Shown here one piece after another: positions 7,233 to 15,100 of a DNA stretch of 25,201 nt. The translations under genes and the position numbers were made by a program. The notes under the pieces were generated by a model. The model ran no database searches and was not told the DNA's origin. It saw only the letters and a list, made by a program, of their open reading frames with translations. Source of the DNA: Ventricola sp036297385 (GTDB lineage: Bacteria > Bacillota > Clostridia > Christensenellales > Aristaeellaceae); the NCBI GenBank assembly GCA_036297385.1, contig JAXJLD010000174.1, positions 1-25,201 on the forward strand, in the 5' to 3' direction. Within the stretch, counting starts at the first letter, position 1; each line of letters starts with the position of its first letter.

Positions 7233-7671
7233 CAATAGATGCATTTTTCAACACAAGATGCTCTGCTTCGATATAAATCCTCGTTCCAGAGGCCAAGATA
7301 AAACCGCAACAGATCCGTTTCTTCTTTTTTCCAACAAAGCAATCGATTATGTCCTCCATATGCGATACAAAGTTGGAGTCCAATTTCATTTTCTTTTCAT
7401 AAACGAAAACATTGCTAAACAAAAACGTCGTTACTTGTTCTTTCCCGTGGCGAATTTCTATGGATAAAGTTGGAAATGCTTCATCAACGTATTGAAGGAG
7501 CTCTTTATTTATTTTCCAATCATGATAGAAAGCGTTAGTACGAAAGAGCTCAATATCCTCCGGAGAAAGCACATTCTTTACGTTTTTGTGAAAGCAATTA
7601 CCATATAGTACCAGCTGTTCTCCATAAGAATGGTTTATTTGTGAGAGATGCATCAGCTTTCTGATATTCAT
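7213..7671 (-). CDS. AT-rich hypothetical protein, 152 residues
   Basis: I do not recognise this protein. It is soluble with no signal peptide; a mid-protein stretch (FYHDWKIN, then alternating hydrophobic residues TLSIEI and FLFSNVFVY) suggests beta structure, followed by a basic GKKKKRICCGF turn and RIYIEAEHLVLKNA. The start at 7671 is preceded by AAGAGG, a moderate ribosome site. The last residues (INEQI) and the stop are encoded by the terminal repeat of MITE copy A, so the native C-terminus may have been replaced. Base composition is AT-rich, unlike the core genes. It lies between two direct IS630/MITE blocks. A role as an orphan immunity-type protein is possible but unproven. Confidence 0.5.
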   Translation of the reverse strand: MNIRKLMHLSQINHSYGEQLVLYGNCFHKNVKNVLSPEDIELFRTNAFYHDWKINKELLQYVDEAFPTLSIEIRHGKEQVTTFLFSNVFVYEKKMKLDSNFVSHMEDIIDCFVGKKKKRICCGFILASGTRIYIEAEHLVLKNASIAINEQI

Positions 7672-7755
7672 AATCAGCCTCTTTTCTGAGAATTATAATT
7701 TACAAGGGTACAGGAATGGCACCAACACTTGTAATGCCTATAAAAATCCACTTAT

Positions 7756-7937
7756 TTATTGCACAATCCGCATGAGCGCCCCCCCCTTGCAATCCTCCGT
7801 ACCGATAGATCGAAAAGCTTGAGCAACTGCCGACGGCAGCTTTTCAAAGGCACGCATCTTTAGTGCCCGAAGAATGGATTTGAGCTTTGACCAGAGCTTC
7901 TCGATTGGATTCAAATCTGGGCTATAAGGTGGTAATA
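7756..7937 (-). pseudogene. IS630-family transposase C-terminal relic, copy B
   Basis: An open stretch on the minus strand gives LPPYSPDLNPIEKLWSKLKSILRALK, the classic IS630 end of the DDE domain with the catalytic Glu in NPIE. FEKLPSAVAQAFRSIG follows. The N-terminal side stops at the MITE at 7938, and the last residues differ from copy A after an eight-C run at 7779-7786. It is truncated at both sides and not functional. Confidence 0.8.
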
Positions 7938-8080
7938 CTATAAATGAGCAAATCACGAAAAATGCACAAAAATCTCAATTTGCCCTCCAACTCCAATGTA
8001 TGTATTTCTTGCTTTTTTCATTGCAAGAGTTTCGAGACGGGAAGAAATTTGTGCAATATTTCAAATTTGCTCATTTATAG
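7791..8080. repeat. Direct repeat block, copy B (about 290 bp)
   Basis: Partner of 6950-7232. Copy B keeps the intact frame across the IS630 remnant and so is closer to the ancestral state. Homologous recombination between the two blocks would remove the 850 bp that contain the 7213-7671 gene. Confidence 0.9.
7938..8080. mobile_element. MITE of IS630/Tc1 type, copy B, with TA target duplication
   Basis: This 143-bp element has CTATAAATGAGCAAAT inverted ends and is flanked by TA on both sides (7936-7937 and 8081-8082), the insertion signature of IS630/Tc1-mariner transposition. It has no coding capacity of its own. It lies between the IS630 remnant and copy 2 of the dispersed hairpin element. 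Confidence 0.8.
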
Positions 8081-8313
8081 TATAAAACCTTTTCATCAAG
8101 GAGAATACGTTTCAATCGTAGACTGATCCACAGTCTGCTCTGAAACTACGTTGTTTTCAGGGATACGTTGGGACTGCGATTCCGGGAAACTCGCATAGTC
8201 GCGCTTTGCGCTCCTTGCGATTTCCGACATTCCGCCTGCCTGTTTCGCCCACAGGGCGCGGCAGGCTTCAGTCCTAACCATGTTTGGGGATTTCGTCTCC
8301 AAACCTCTTCTTC
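8081..8313 (-). repeat. Dispersed hairpin-rich element, copy 2
   Basis: On the minus strand, blocks shared with copy 1 are the GGTTTGG...GAAATCCCCAA block (8274-8313), CAGTCCCAACGTATCCC (8160-8176) and the GTTTCA...TGAAAC hairpin (8109-8146). The hairpin core here is AGACTG-TGGAT-CAGTCT read on the minus strand. A 34-base block at 8178-8211 matches copy 3 at 32 of 34 positions. Between these lies an extra nested hairpin (about 8228-8265) absent from copy 1. The order of shared and private blocks makes the family a mosaic. Confidence 0.8.
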
Positions 8314-8909
8314 ACGTCGCGCAGAATTTCGTGAAACTGTCCGCCGCAGCGGGACAGCTCGCCGAGCACCGCGTCGATACCTGCTTCGCTCTGCCACCAA
8401 TTTTCGCGTGTGATGGCTGCGCCCTGCGCCGGGCAGACGTACCATTCGGTTTCGGGGAAGAGTGTTTCGTAGTACATCTTTGCGCGGCGCGTATGCACCG
8501 GCATACAGCAAAGAATGGCGCGGCGGACGGTCAGCTTGAGCGCGTCCGTGCGGCGGCGGGAGAATATGGCGTTCTGATAGGTGTAGGTGGCTTCATCTTC
8601 GCGCAGGATGGCGCTGTCCGGCACGCCGTTGTCCAGCAGGACGCGGCGCATGAATGCCCACTCTGTGGCAAACGCGCCGTCCGGGTCGCGATAGGGGCGC
8701 GAGCCGGAGAGCTGTCCCACAAAGCCGCTTGAACCGATGGCATAGCGGCCGGAGGGGAGAAGCAGCGGCGCAAAGCCCGCATGGTAGAGCGCTGCGGCGC
8801 ACTCGGCGGGGAGCGCATGACCATTGCCGGGAATGAAGATCACATCGGCAGGCGCGGGCGCATCGTCAAGGAAGATAAAATCCGAAATATCCTGCATCCA
8901 GCGCAGCAT
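8274..8909 (-). CDS. YdcF/DUF218 family protein
   Basis: This 211-residue protein matches the DUF218 (YdcF/SanA-like) fold: a first strand ADVIFIPGN (21-29), a middle part FAPLLLPSGRYAIG, and the conserved ATYTYQNAIFSRR helix after ILREDE near 105. The family is linked to envelope functions; the biochemical activity is not settled. There is no N-terminal membrane segment, unlike many relatives. The ATG follows the stop of the upstream glycosyltransferase by 3 bases, with GAAAGGGG just before it, so it is co-translated with the glycan genes. Its last residues, KKRFGDEIPKHG and the stop, are encoded inside copy 2 of the dispersed element; copy 1 would encode KKGFGDEIPKQG in the same frame. The native C-terminus was therefore probably replaced by element sequence. 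Confidence 0.8.
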   Translation of the reverse strand: MLRWMQDISDFIFLDDAPAPADVIFIPGNGHALPAECAAALYHAGFAPLLLPSGRYAIGSSGFVGQLSGSRPYRDPDGAFATEWAFMRRVLLDNGVPDSAILREDEATYTYQNAIFSRRRTDALKLTVRRAILCCMPVHTRRAKMYYETLFPETEWYVCPAQGAAITRENWWQSEAGIDAVLGELSRCGGQFHEILRDVKKRFGDEIPKHG

Positions 8910-8912
8910 GGT

Positions 8913-9899
8913 TTACCCCTTTCCCGTGCAAAGCCCCGCGAGCGTACCCACGCCGTAGACCACATGGATGACGGGGAAGAGCAGCGGCAGGGTGAGCAGC
9001 GCCAGCAGGCGGCCGCTTTCCTGACGCAGTGCGCCGATGCAGGCAAAGTACAGATCACAGGCGGCATATGCACACAGCAGCAGCGCCAGCGGCCATCCGC
9101 TCAGCGGGAGCAGCAGCAGCGTCAGCGCCAGCGCCAGCACAAACAGCGCGGGAATCAGGTGGCGCGGCGCAAAGCAGCGCGGCTGGATGCGCATGGTGCG
9201 GCCAATCCAGTAGCCGTTGCCCCACTTCTGGGTGAGCTGACCGCGGAGCGTGGAGCGCGCAGCATGGTAGGAGATCACGTCCGGGGAAAAGTAAAACCGA
9301 TAGCCTGCCATGCGCATACGGTAGTGCATATCGTTGTCTTCGGTGCGGCGCAGGCGCTCGTCATAGCGGCCCACCTTGTCGTAGACCTCGCGCCGATAGA
9401 GCGCATAGGCCAGCGTATCCACATAGCGCGCTTCGCCGCTGTTGCGGAACGGGGCGGCGCCGCCGCAGAAGCGGGAGGTATCCACCGTGCGCAGAACGCT
9501 CTCCCATGCGCCCTTGGGCGTGCCGCCCAGCACGCATCCGCCGACGATGTCCTCGCCCTGTGCGAGGGCGCACAGGTTGTTTTGCAGAAAGTCCTTCGGG
9601 ATGCGGGCGTGCGCATCCAGCCGAATTACCGCATCGCCTGTCGCCGCGTCCAGCGCAACATTGATGCCGCTGGCCAGCCAGCGCTTGGGATTGTCCAGCA
9701 CCTTGACTGCAAATGGCGCGGAGGCGGCGAAATCCAGCATGAGCGCACGTGTGCCGTCCGTGGACGCACTGTCCACCAGCAGCGCCTCGATCTGCTCATG
9801 GGGGATGGTCTGGGCGAGCAGGTCGTTAAGCAGCGTGCGCAGGCTGTCCGCGGCGTTATACGCCACGACGATAAAGCTGATTTTCGTCATATCATGCAC
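8913..9899 (-). CDS. GT2 family glycosyltransferase with C-terminal membrane segments (ExoA-like)
   Basis: This 328-residue protein has a GT-A domain: ISFIVVAYNAADSL at the N-terminus, LLVDSASTDGT (40-50) for nucleotide-sugar binding, RLDAHARIP (94-102) as a DxD variant (D95-A-H97), and the acceptor-site RTEDND motif. Hydrophobic segments from about 240 to the end give two to three membrane passes. The layout resembles succinoglycan ExoA-type enzymes that work on lipid-linked sugars at the inner membrane face. The given start is a GTG at 9899; an ATG three codons later (9890) is an equal candidate because neither has a strong ribosome site. It is the second gene of a three-gene minus-strand operon and overlaps no neighbour. 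Donor and acceptor are unknown. Confidence 0.87.
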   Translation of the reverse strand: MHDMTKISFIVVAYNAADSLRTLLNDLLAQTIPHEQIEALLVDSASTDGTRALMLDFAASAPFAVKVLDNPKRWLASGINVALDAATGDAVIRLDAHARIPKDFLQNNLCALAQGEDIVGGCVLGGTPKGAWESVLRTVDTSRFCGGAAPFRNSGEARYVDTLAYALYRREVYDKVGRYDERLRRTEDNDMHYRMRMAGYRFYFSPDVISYHAARSTLRGQLTQKWGNGYWIGRTMRIQPRCFAPRHLIPALFVLALALTLLLLPLSGWPLALLLCAYAACDLYFACIGALRQESGRLLALLTLPLLFPVIHVVYGVGTLAGLCTGKG

Positions 9900-9925
9900 C
9901 GTCTTTTGTCAGGATGTGGAGAGCG

Positions 9926-10858
9926 TTATGCCTCGCTGTATGCGCGGCTGCGCACGCGATAGGTGAGCAGCCCCGCTGGAAAGGCGAAGAAGAAGAGTTT
10001 CTGGGAGACAAACGCGCGGACGCGGCGGCGGGCGATCAGGTTTCCGAGCTGCGCCATCTGGAAGAACAGCGCTCCCAGCACGCCCCAGACGCCCAGCAAA
10101 AGCATCAGGATGACGCACATCCAGTCCAGCGAATAGAAGAGAAACTTTTCGTTTTCATGGCGGATATAAGTGCTGCCCTGATGGCGTGCCATCGCACAGC
10201 GCAGCGCCTGTCCCTCACCCAGGCGGCGGTGAGAAAAGATTACGCCCAGCGCACCGCGTCCATCGCGCACCGCGTCCGTGTGGACGATCATCGGCACGGG
10301 AAGCTCCGCAATCACACAGCCACAGGCGCGAAGGCGTGCATGCAGCTCTGCTTCCTCGCAGGCGATGGTATCGGCAGACCAGCCGCCCGCCTTTTCCAGC
10401 GCTTCGCGCTTGATGAAGAGCGCACCGCCAAACTCCGGCGCAACGCGCTCCTGCGTGCAGCCGAAGTAGTTGTCGTTTGTGCCGACAACCTGCCCATTTT
10501 TCATGTACACGTCCTTGCGCACGCCGGTACATCCGGCGTAATCATGCGCTGCCATGGCCATCATCGCCTTTTCGCAAAAGCCCGGCTGGAGCGCCATGTC
10601 TCCATCGAGGAAGAGCAGATATTCGCCCTTGGCCACCTGCGTGCCGACGAGGCGGCCAAGCCCGGCGGTGGTGTTGGGTTCCTCAAGCCGGTAGCAGCGC
10701 ACGCCGTGCGCCTTGGCGCGGGCCACGCTGTCGTCCGTCGAGCGGGAATCGACATAGACAATTTCGTGCGCGAGCACGCCCAGCGCGTGATGAATACTGT
10801 TCATGCATTCGTCTATGCGCCCGCCTTCGTTTTTGCCGATCACCACAACGCTGATCAT
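9926..10858 (-). CDS. GT2 family glycosyltransferase
   Basis: This 310-residue enzyme starts MISVVVIGKNEGGRIDECMNS, a GT-A beginning typical of GT2 enzymes. YVDSRSTDDS (35-44) contacts the nucleotide, and FLDGDMAL (83-90) carries the DxD metal motif (D85, D87). FGGALFIKREALEKAGG and CEEAELHARLR match the acceptor and catalytic region. A hydrophobic pair of segments at about 250-275 anchors the C-terminus in the membrane. GGGAGGG lies 7 bases before the ATG at 10858. It is the first gene of the minus-strand glycan operon and is read from the promoter at 10910-10938. The sugar transferred cannot be told from sequence. Confidence 0.88.
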   Translation of the reverse strand: MISVVVIGKNEGGRIDECMNSIHHALGVLAHEIVYVDSRSTDDSVARAKAHGVRCYRLEEPNTTAGLGRLVGTQVAKGEYLLFLDGDMALQPGFCEKAMMAMAAHDYAGCTGVRKDVYMKNGQVVGTNDNYFGCTQERVAPEFGGALFIKREALEKAGGWSADTIACEEAELHARLRACGCVIAELPVPMIVHTDAVRDGRGALGVIFSHRRLGEGQALRCAMARHQGSTYIRHENEKFLFYSLDWMCVILMLLLGVWGVLGALFFQMAQLGNLIARRRVRAFVSQKLFFFAFPAGLLTYRVRSRAYSEA

Positions 10859-10863
10859 CGTGC

Positions 10864-10892
10864 TTCCCTCCCGAGGATGAATATGCTATAAT
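10864..10892 (+). promoter_or_regulatory. Extended -10 promoter of the divergent GT2 gene
   Basis: TGC-TATAAT ends at 10892. The -35 position 17 bases upstream reads TTCCCT, a poor match, so activity would depend on the extended -10. It lies inside the leader of the opposite operon, so the two transcription units overlap here. Confidence 0.6.
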
Positions 10893-10909
10893 ACGCCATA
10901 GATATTTCT

Positions 10910-10938
10910 ATTATCGCATAAAACGGCACGATGTGCAA
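10910..10938 (-). promoter_or_regulatory. Sigma-A promoter of the minus-strand glycan operon
   Basis: On the minus strand, TTGCAC (10938-10933) and GATAAT (10915-10910) are spaced by 17 bases, with TGC directly before the -10. It directs transcription into the GT2 gene at 10858. Confidence 0.7.
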
Positions 10939-10965
10939 GAGGCGAACACGGGAGGGGGGCGTGCC

Positions 10966-11940
10966 ATGCTGCTGAGCGTGGTGATTCCGTTTTATCAGGT
11001 GGAGGCGTATATCGGCGAATGCCTGACGCTGGCAGCAGCGCTGCCGGAGGACGAGTGCGAGATCCTGCTGGTGGACGACTGCGGGAATGACGGGTCGGCG
11101 GCGATTGCGGCGGATTTTTGCGCAAAGCACGCGCATATGCGCGTCATTCGCAGGGCGCACAACGGCGGGCTGTCGGCGGCACGCAACACGGGTTTGGCGC
11201 AGGCGAGGGGTGAGTACGTCTACTTTCTGGACAGTGACGATCTGCTGCATCCTGATCGCCTGATGACGCTCGCGCGGGCGGCAAAGCGGCAGACGCTGGA
11301 CGTGGGCAAGGCGCGCTTTGTGTACTTTGATGACGAGACGGGAGAGGAGACGCCCGGCCCGGCGATAGAACCGACGCAGCCGATGGACGGCGGCGCACTG
11401 TTTGCGGCGCAGTGCCGAGCGGGGCTGTACGAGCCGATGGTGTGGCAGTGCGTGTACAGGCGCACTTTTCTGGAGGAAAACGGGCTTGTGATGGCGGAGG
11501 GGCTGCTGTTTGAGGACGAGCTGTTTCAGGCGCCTGCGCTGCTGCGGGCGGTGCGCGCAGCGGCATTTGACATGGTGATTCTGCGCTACCGGCAGAGGCA
11601 GGGGAGCATCATGGGGTCGTTCGCCCGGTCGAGCCGCTGGTGCGAAAGCTATCTGGCGGTCTGCCGCCGCCTGTCCGCGCTGGCGGATACGCTCGGACAG
11701 GGTGGGGCAAAGTGTGCGCTGCGCCGCCGCGTGGGGCAGATTGCGCTGAGCGTGGTGAAGAATATTCCGGCCTACGGATTGCAGGGGGATGTGGCGCACG
11801 AGGCGATGAACTTTGCCAAGGCACATCAAAAGGAACTGTCCGGCTATGCGCTGGGCAGCGGCGATGCACTGGTGGCAGCACAGGGGGCGCTTTTGCGGAT
11901 GTCTGTGACGATCTTCTGCCGCGTATATGACGGCGTATAA
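10966..11940 (+). CDS. GT2 family glycosyltransferase
   Basis: This 324-residue protein is a soluble GT-A glycosyltransferase. Visible motifs are MLLSVVIPFYQVEAYI at the start, LLVDDCGNDGS (34-44), HNGGLSAARNTGL (65-77) and YFLDSDDLLHP (87-97) with the DxD. No membrane segment is obvious. ATG 10966 is chosen because GGAGG (10951-10955) stands 10 bases before it; an open frame continues upstream to 10933, but that is promoter DNA of the opposite operon. It is divergent from two other GT2 genes, so all three probably belong to one surface-glycan pathway. An AACATAA/TTATGTT inverted repeat overlaps the stop (11939-11955). Confidence 0.87.
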   Translation: MLLSVVIPFYQVEAYIGECLTLAAALPEDECEILLVDDCGNDGSAAIAADFCAKHAHMRVIRRAHNGGLSAARNTGLAQARGEYVYFLDSDDLLHPDRLMTLARAAKRQTLDVGKARFVYFDDETGEETPGPAIEPTQPMDGGALFAAQCRAGLYEPMVWQCVYRRTFLEENGLVMAEGLLFEDELFQAPALLRAVRAAAFDMVILRYRQRQGSIMGSFARSSRWCESYLAVCRRLSALADTLGQGGAKCALRRRVGQIALSVVKNIPAYGLQGDVAHEAMNFAKAHQKELSGYALGSGDALVAAQGALLRMSVTIFCRVYDGV

Positions 11941-11999
11941 CATAAAGGTTATGTTTACCATAATATGCACAAAAAAGTGGGAGAATATCCCGGTCAGAC

Positions 12000-12028
12000 T
12001 TGACAGGATTTTGTCGGCTGGCTATAAT
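12000..12028 (+). promoter_or_regulatory. Perfect-consensus promoter of the pyruvate oxidoreductase gene
   Basis: TTGACA (12000-12005) and TATAAT (12023-12028) are both exact consensus hexamers with a 17-base spacer. This is the strongest promoter in the window and fits a very highly expressed catabolic enzyme. An inverted repeat AACATAA/TTATGTT at 11939-11955, 45 bases upstream, might be an operator, but there is no support beyond its symmetry. Confidence 0.92.
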
Positions 12029-12037
12029 AGAAACGTC

Positions 12038-12092
12038 GAGAACTGTCTGTTTGCGGGTACATCTGTCTGTTTGGACGACCGAGACGGTTCTC
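12038..12092 (+). promoter_or_regulatory. Structured 5' leader hairpin ahead of the oxidoreductase
   Basis: GAGAACTGTCT (12038-12048) pairs with AGACGGTTCTC (12082-12092) through 11 bases, one of them G-U. The loop carries an 11-base direct repeat, CTGTCTGTTTG, whose first copy (12043-12053) overlaps the left arm and whose second is at 12063-12073. The stem starts about 3 bases after the expected transcription start. It may protect the 5' end of the mRNA; it matches no riboswitch I know. Confidence 0.6.
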
Positions 12093-12134
12093 ACAACGAT
12101 GGTAATCCTGAATTGATATAGGGAGGTTATACCA

Positions 12135-15100
12135 ATGGCTGTTAAAAAAATGACCGTTGACGGCAATACTGCTGTCAGCCATGTCGCGTATGCGTTCAGC
12201 GATGTGGCAGCGATCTACCCGATCACCCCGTCTTCCCCGATGGCGGAAGTCGCGGACGACTGGGCTGCGCATGACCGGATGAACCTGTTCGGCCAGACCG
12301 TTCGCATTGCTGAGATGCAGAGCGAGGCGGGCGCGGCCGGCGCTGTGCACGGCTCTCTGAAGGCTGGCGCCCTGACCACGACGTTCACCGCGTCCCAGGG
12401 TCTGCTGCTGATGATCCCGAATATGTACAAGATCGCCGGTGAGCTGCTGCCGTGCGTGTTCCACGTCTCTGCCCGTGCGCTGGCCTATCACGCGCTGTCC
12501 ATCTTCGGCGATCATTCCGACGTGATGGCGTGCCGCCAGACCGGCTTTGCGATGCTCGCTTCCAATTCCGTTCAGGAGGCGGAGGACATGGCGCTCGTCG
12601 CGCACATCGCGACGCTGAAGAGCTCCGTGCCGTTCCTGCACTTCTTCGACGGCTTCCGTACCTCTCATGAGATTCAGAAGATCGACGAGATTTCCTACGA
12701 GGATATCGCCAAGCTGATGCCGTGGGACAAGGTCGAGGCGTTCCGTGCCCGTGCGCTCAATCCGGAGCATCCGCATCTGGGCGGCACCGCGCAGAACCCG
12801 GACATCTACTTCCAGGGCCGCGAGGCTGCCAACAAGTACTATCTGGCCACCCCGGCGATCGTCGAGGAAGTCATGGAGGAAGTTGGCAAGATCACCGGCC
12901 GTCCGCACAAGCCGTACGAGTACATCGGCGCTGCCGATGCGGAGTATGTCATCGTGGCGATGGGCTCCGGCTGCGACGTGGCGACTGAGGCCATCAACAA
13001 GCTGGTGGCGATGGGCGAGAAGGTCGGCCTGGTGGCCGTTCACCTGTACCGTCCGTTCGACACCACGCGCTTCGTGAACGCCATCCCGGCGACCTGCAAG
13101 CGCATCGCGGTGCTCGACCGCACCAAGGAGTCTGGCTCTCTGGGCGAGCCGCTGTACCTCGACGTTGTCGCTGCGCTGACTGAGGAAGGCCGCAAGATCG
13201 ACGTTGTCGGCGGCCGCTACGGTCTGGGCTCCAAGGAGTTCACGCCGACCCACGTCAAGGCTGTGTTCGCGAACCTGGCCAAGGACGAGCCGAAGAACCA
13301 CTTCACCGTGGGCATCGTTGACGACGTGACCAACACCAGCCTGGAGGTTGGCGAGATCTTCCATGCGGCGCCGGAAGGCACCATCGCCTGCAAGTTCTAC
13401 GGCCTCGGCTCTGACGGTACCGTCGGCGCGAACAAGAACTCCATCAAGATCATCGGTGACCACACCGATATGTATGCGCAGGCGTACTTCGCCTATGACT
13501 CCAAGAAGTCCGGCGGCCTGACCGTTTCTCACCTGCGCTTTGGCAAGACGCCGATCCAGTCTCCGTACCAGATCGACGCTTCTGACTTCACCGCCTGCCA
13601 CAAGAGCGCTTATGTCACCCAGTATGACATGGTGTCCTCCATCAAGGACGGCGGCACGTTCCTGCTCAACTGCGAGTGGAGCGATGAGGAGCTGGACGCG
13701 CAGCTGCCGGCTTCTATGAAGCAGCTCATTGCCAAGAAGCACATCAAGTTCTACGCCATCGACGCCATCAAGCTGGCCGCGCAGGTTGGCATGGGCAACC
13801 GCATCAACACCATCATGCAGGCTGCGTTCTTCAAGCTGGCCGACGTCATCCCCTACGAGCAGGCTGACGAGTACATGAAGGCGTATGCGAAGAAGACCTA
13901 TGGCAAGAAGGGCGACGCCATCGTCAAGAAGAACTGGGACGCCATCGACATCGCGATCTCCGGCCTGCGTCAGGTGAACTACCCGGCTGACTGGGCGACT
14001 GCGACCACCGGCGCCGAGGCTGTCAAGATCGAAGGCGGCGAGTACTACGACAACTTCATCAAGCCGGTTCTCGCTCAGGAAGGTGACAAGCTGCCGGTTT
14101 CCGCGATTGAGGCGGACGGCACCTGCCCGACCGGCACCACCAAGTTCGAGAAGCGCGGCATCGCCGTCAATGTTCCGGAGTGGGACGTGACCAAGTGCGT
14201 GCAGTGCAACATGTGTTCTCTGGTCTGCCCGCACGCTGCCATCCGTCCGTACATCGTGGACGAGGGTGTGGCGCCGGAGTCCTTTGTGACCAAGAAGGCG
14301 CTGGGCAAGCAGTTCGCTGGCAAGCAGTTCCGTGTTCAGGTTTCCGTGCTGGACTGCACCGGCTGCGGCAACTGCACCGACGTCTGCCTCGGCGTGGATC
14401 GTGCCACCGGCGCGAAGGCGCTGACCATGAAGCCGCTGGCGACCCAGATGAAGGAAGAGGCCAACTGGGAGTATGCCCAGACGCTGCCGGAGGTCGATGA
14501 GACGCTGCTGAACAAGGCCAACGTCAAGGAGTCCCAGTTCCTCAAGCCGCTGTTTGAGTTCTCCGGCGCTTGCGCGGGCTGCGGCGAGACCCCGTACGTC
14601 AAGCTCATCACCCAGCTCTTCGGCGACCGCATGATGATCGCGAACGCGACCGGCTGCTCCTCCATCTACGGTGGTTCCGCTCCGACCGTTCCGTACACCA
14701 CCAACGACAAGGGTCACGGTCCGGCTTGGGCGAACTCCCTGTTCGAGGACAACGCTGAGTTCGGCTACGGCATGAATCTGGCGACCACGCAGCGCCGCAA
14801 CAAGCTGGCGGAGCTGGTCACCGAGCTGGCCGGCAAGCTCGAAGGCGAGGAGAAGGCTGTCTGCGAGAACTGGCTGGCCACGATGATGGACGGCGAGAAG
14901 AGCAAGGCGACCTCCGCGGCGCTGGCTGCGCTCGTTGAGGGCAAGGACTGCGACCTGTGCAAGCAGATTGCGTCCATGAAGGACATGATGGTCAAGAAGA
15001 GCCAGTGGATCTTCGGCGGCGACGGCTGGGCGTATGACATCGGCTACGGCGGAGTTGACCACGTTCTGGCTCAGGGCGAGGACGTGAACATCCTCGTGCT

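Noticed and set aside
7779..7786. Run of eight C as a phase-variation tract
   Set aside because: It lies in the end of a dead IS630 remnant, so slippage would not switch a functional gene.
6950..8080. CRISPR array or composite transposon
   Set aside because: There are only two long direct repeats, with no spacer pattern. The blocks hold truncated transposases, so an active composite transposon is not supported.
8781..9962. 393-codon plus-strand frame
   Set aside because: It is the shadow of the GT2 and YdcF genes on the minus strand; the composition is dominated by Arg, Gln and Ala with no motif.
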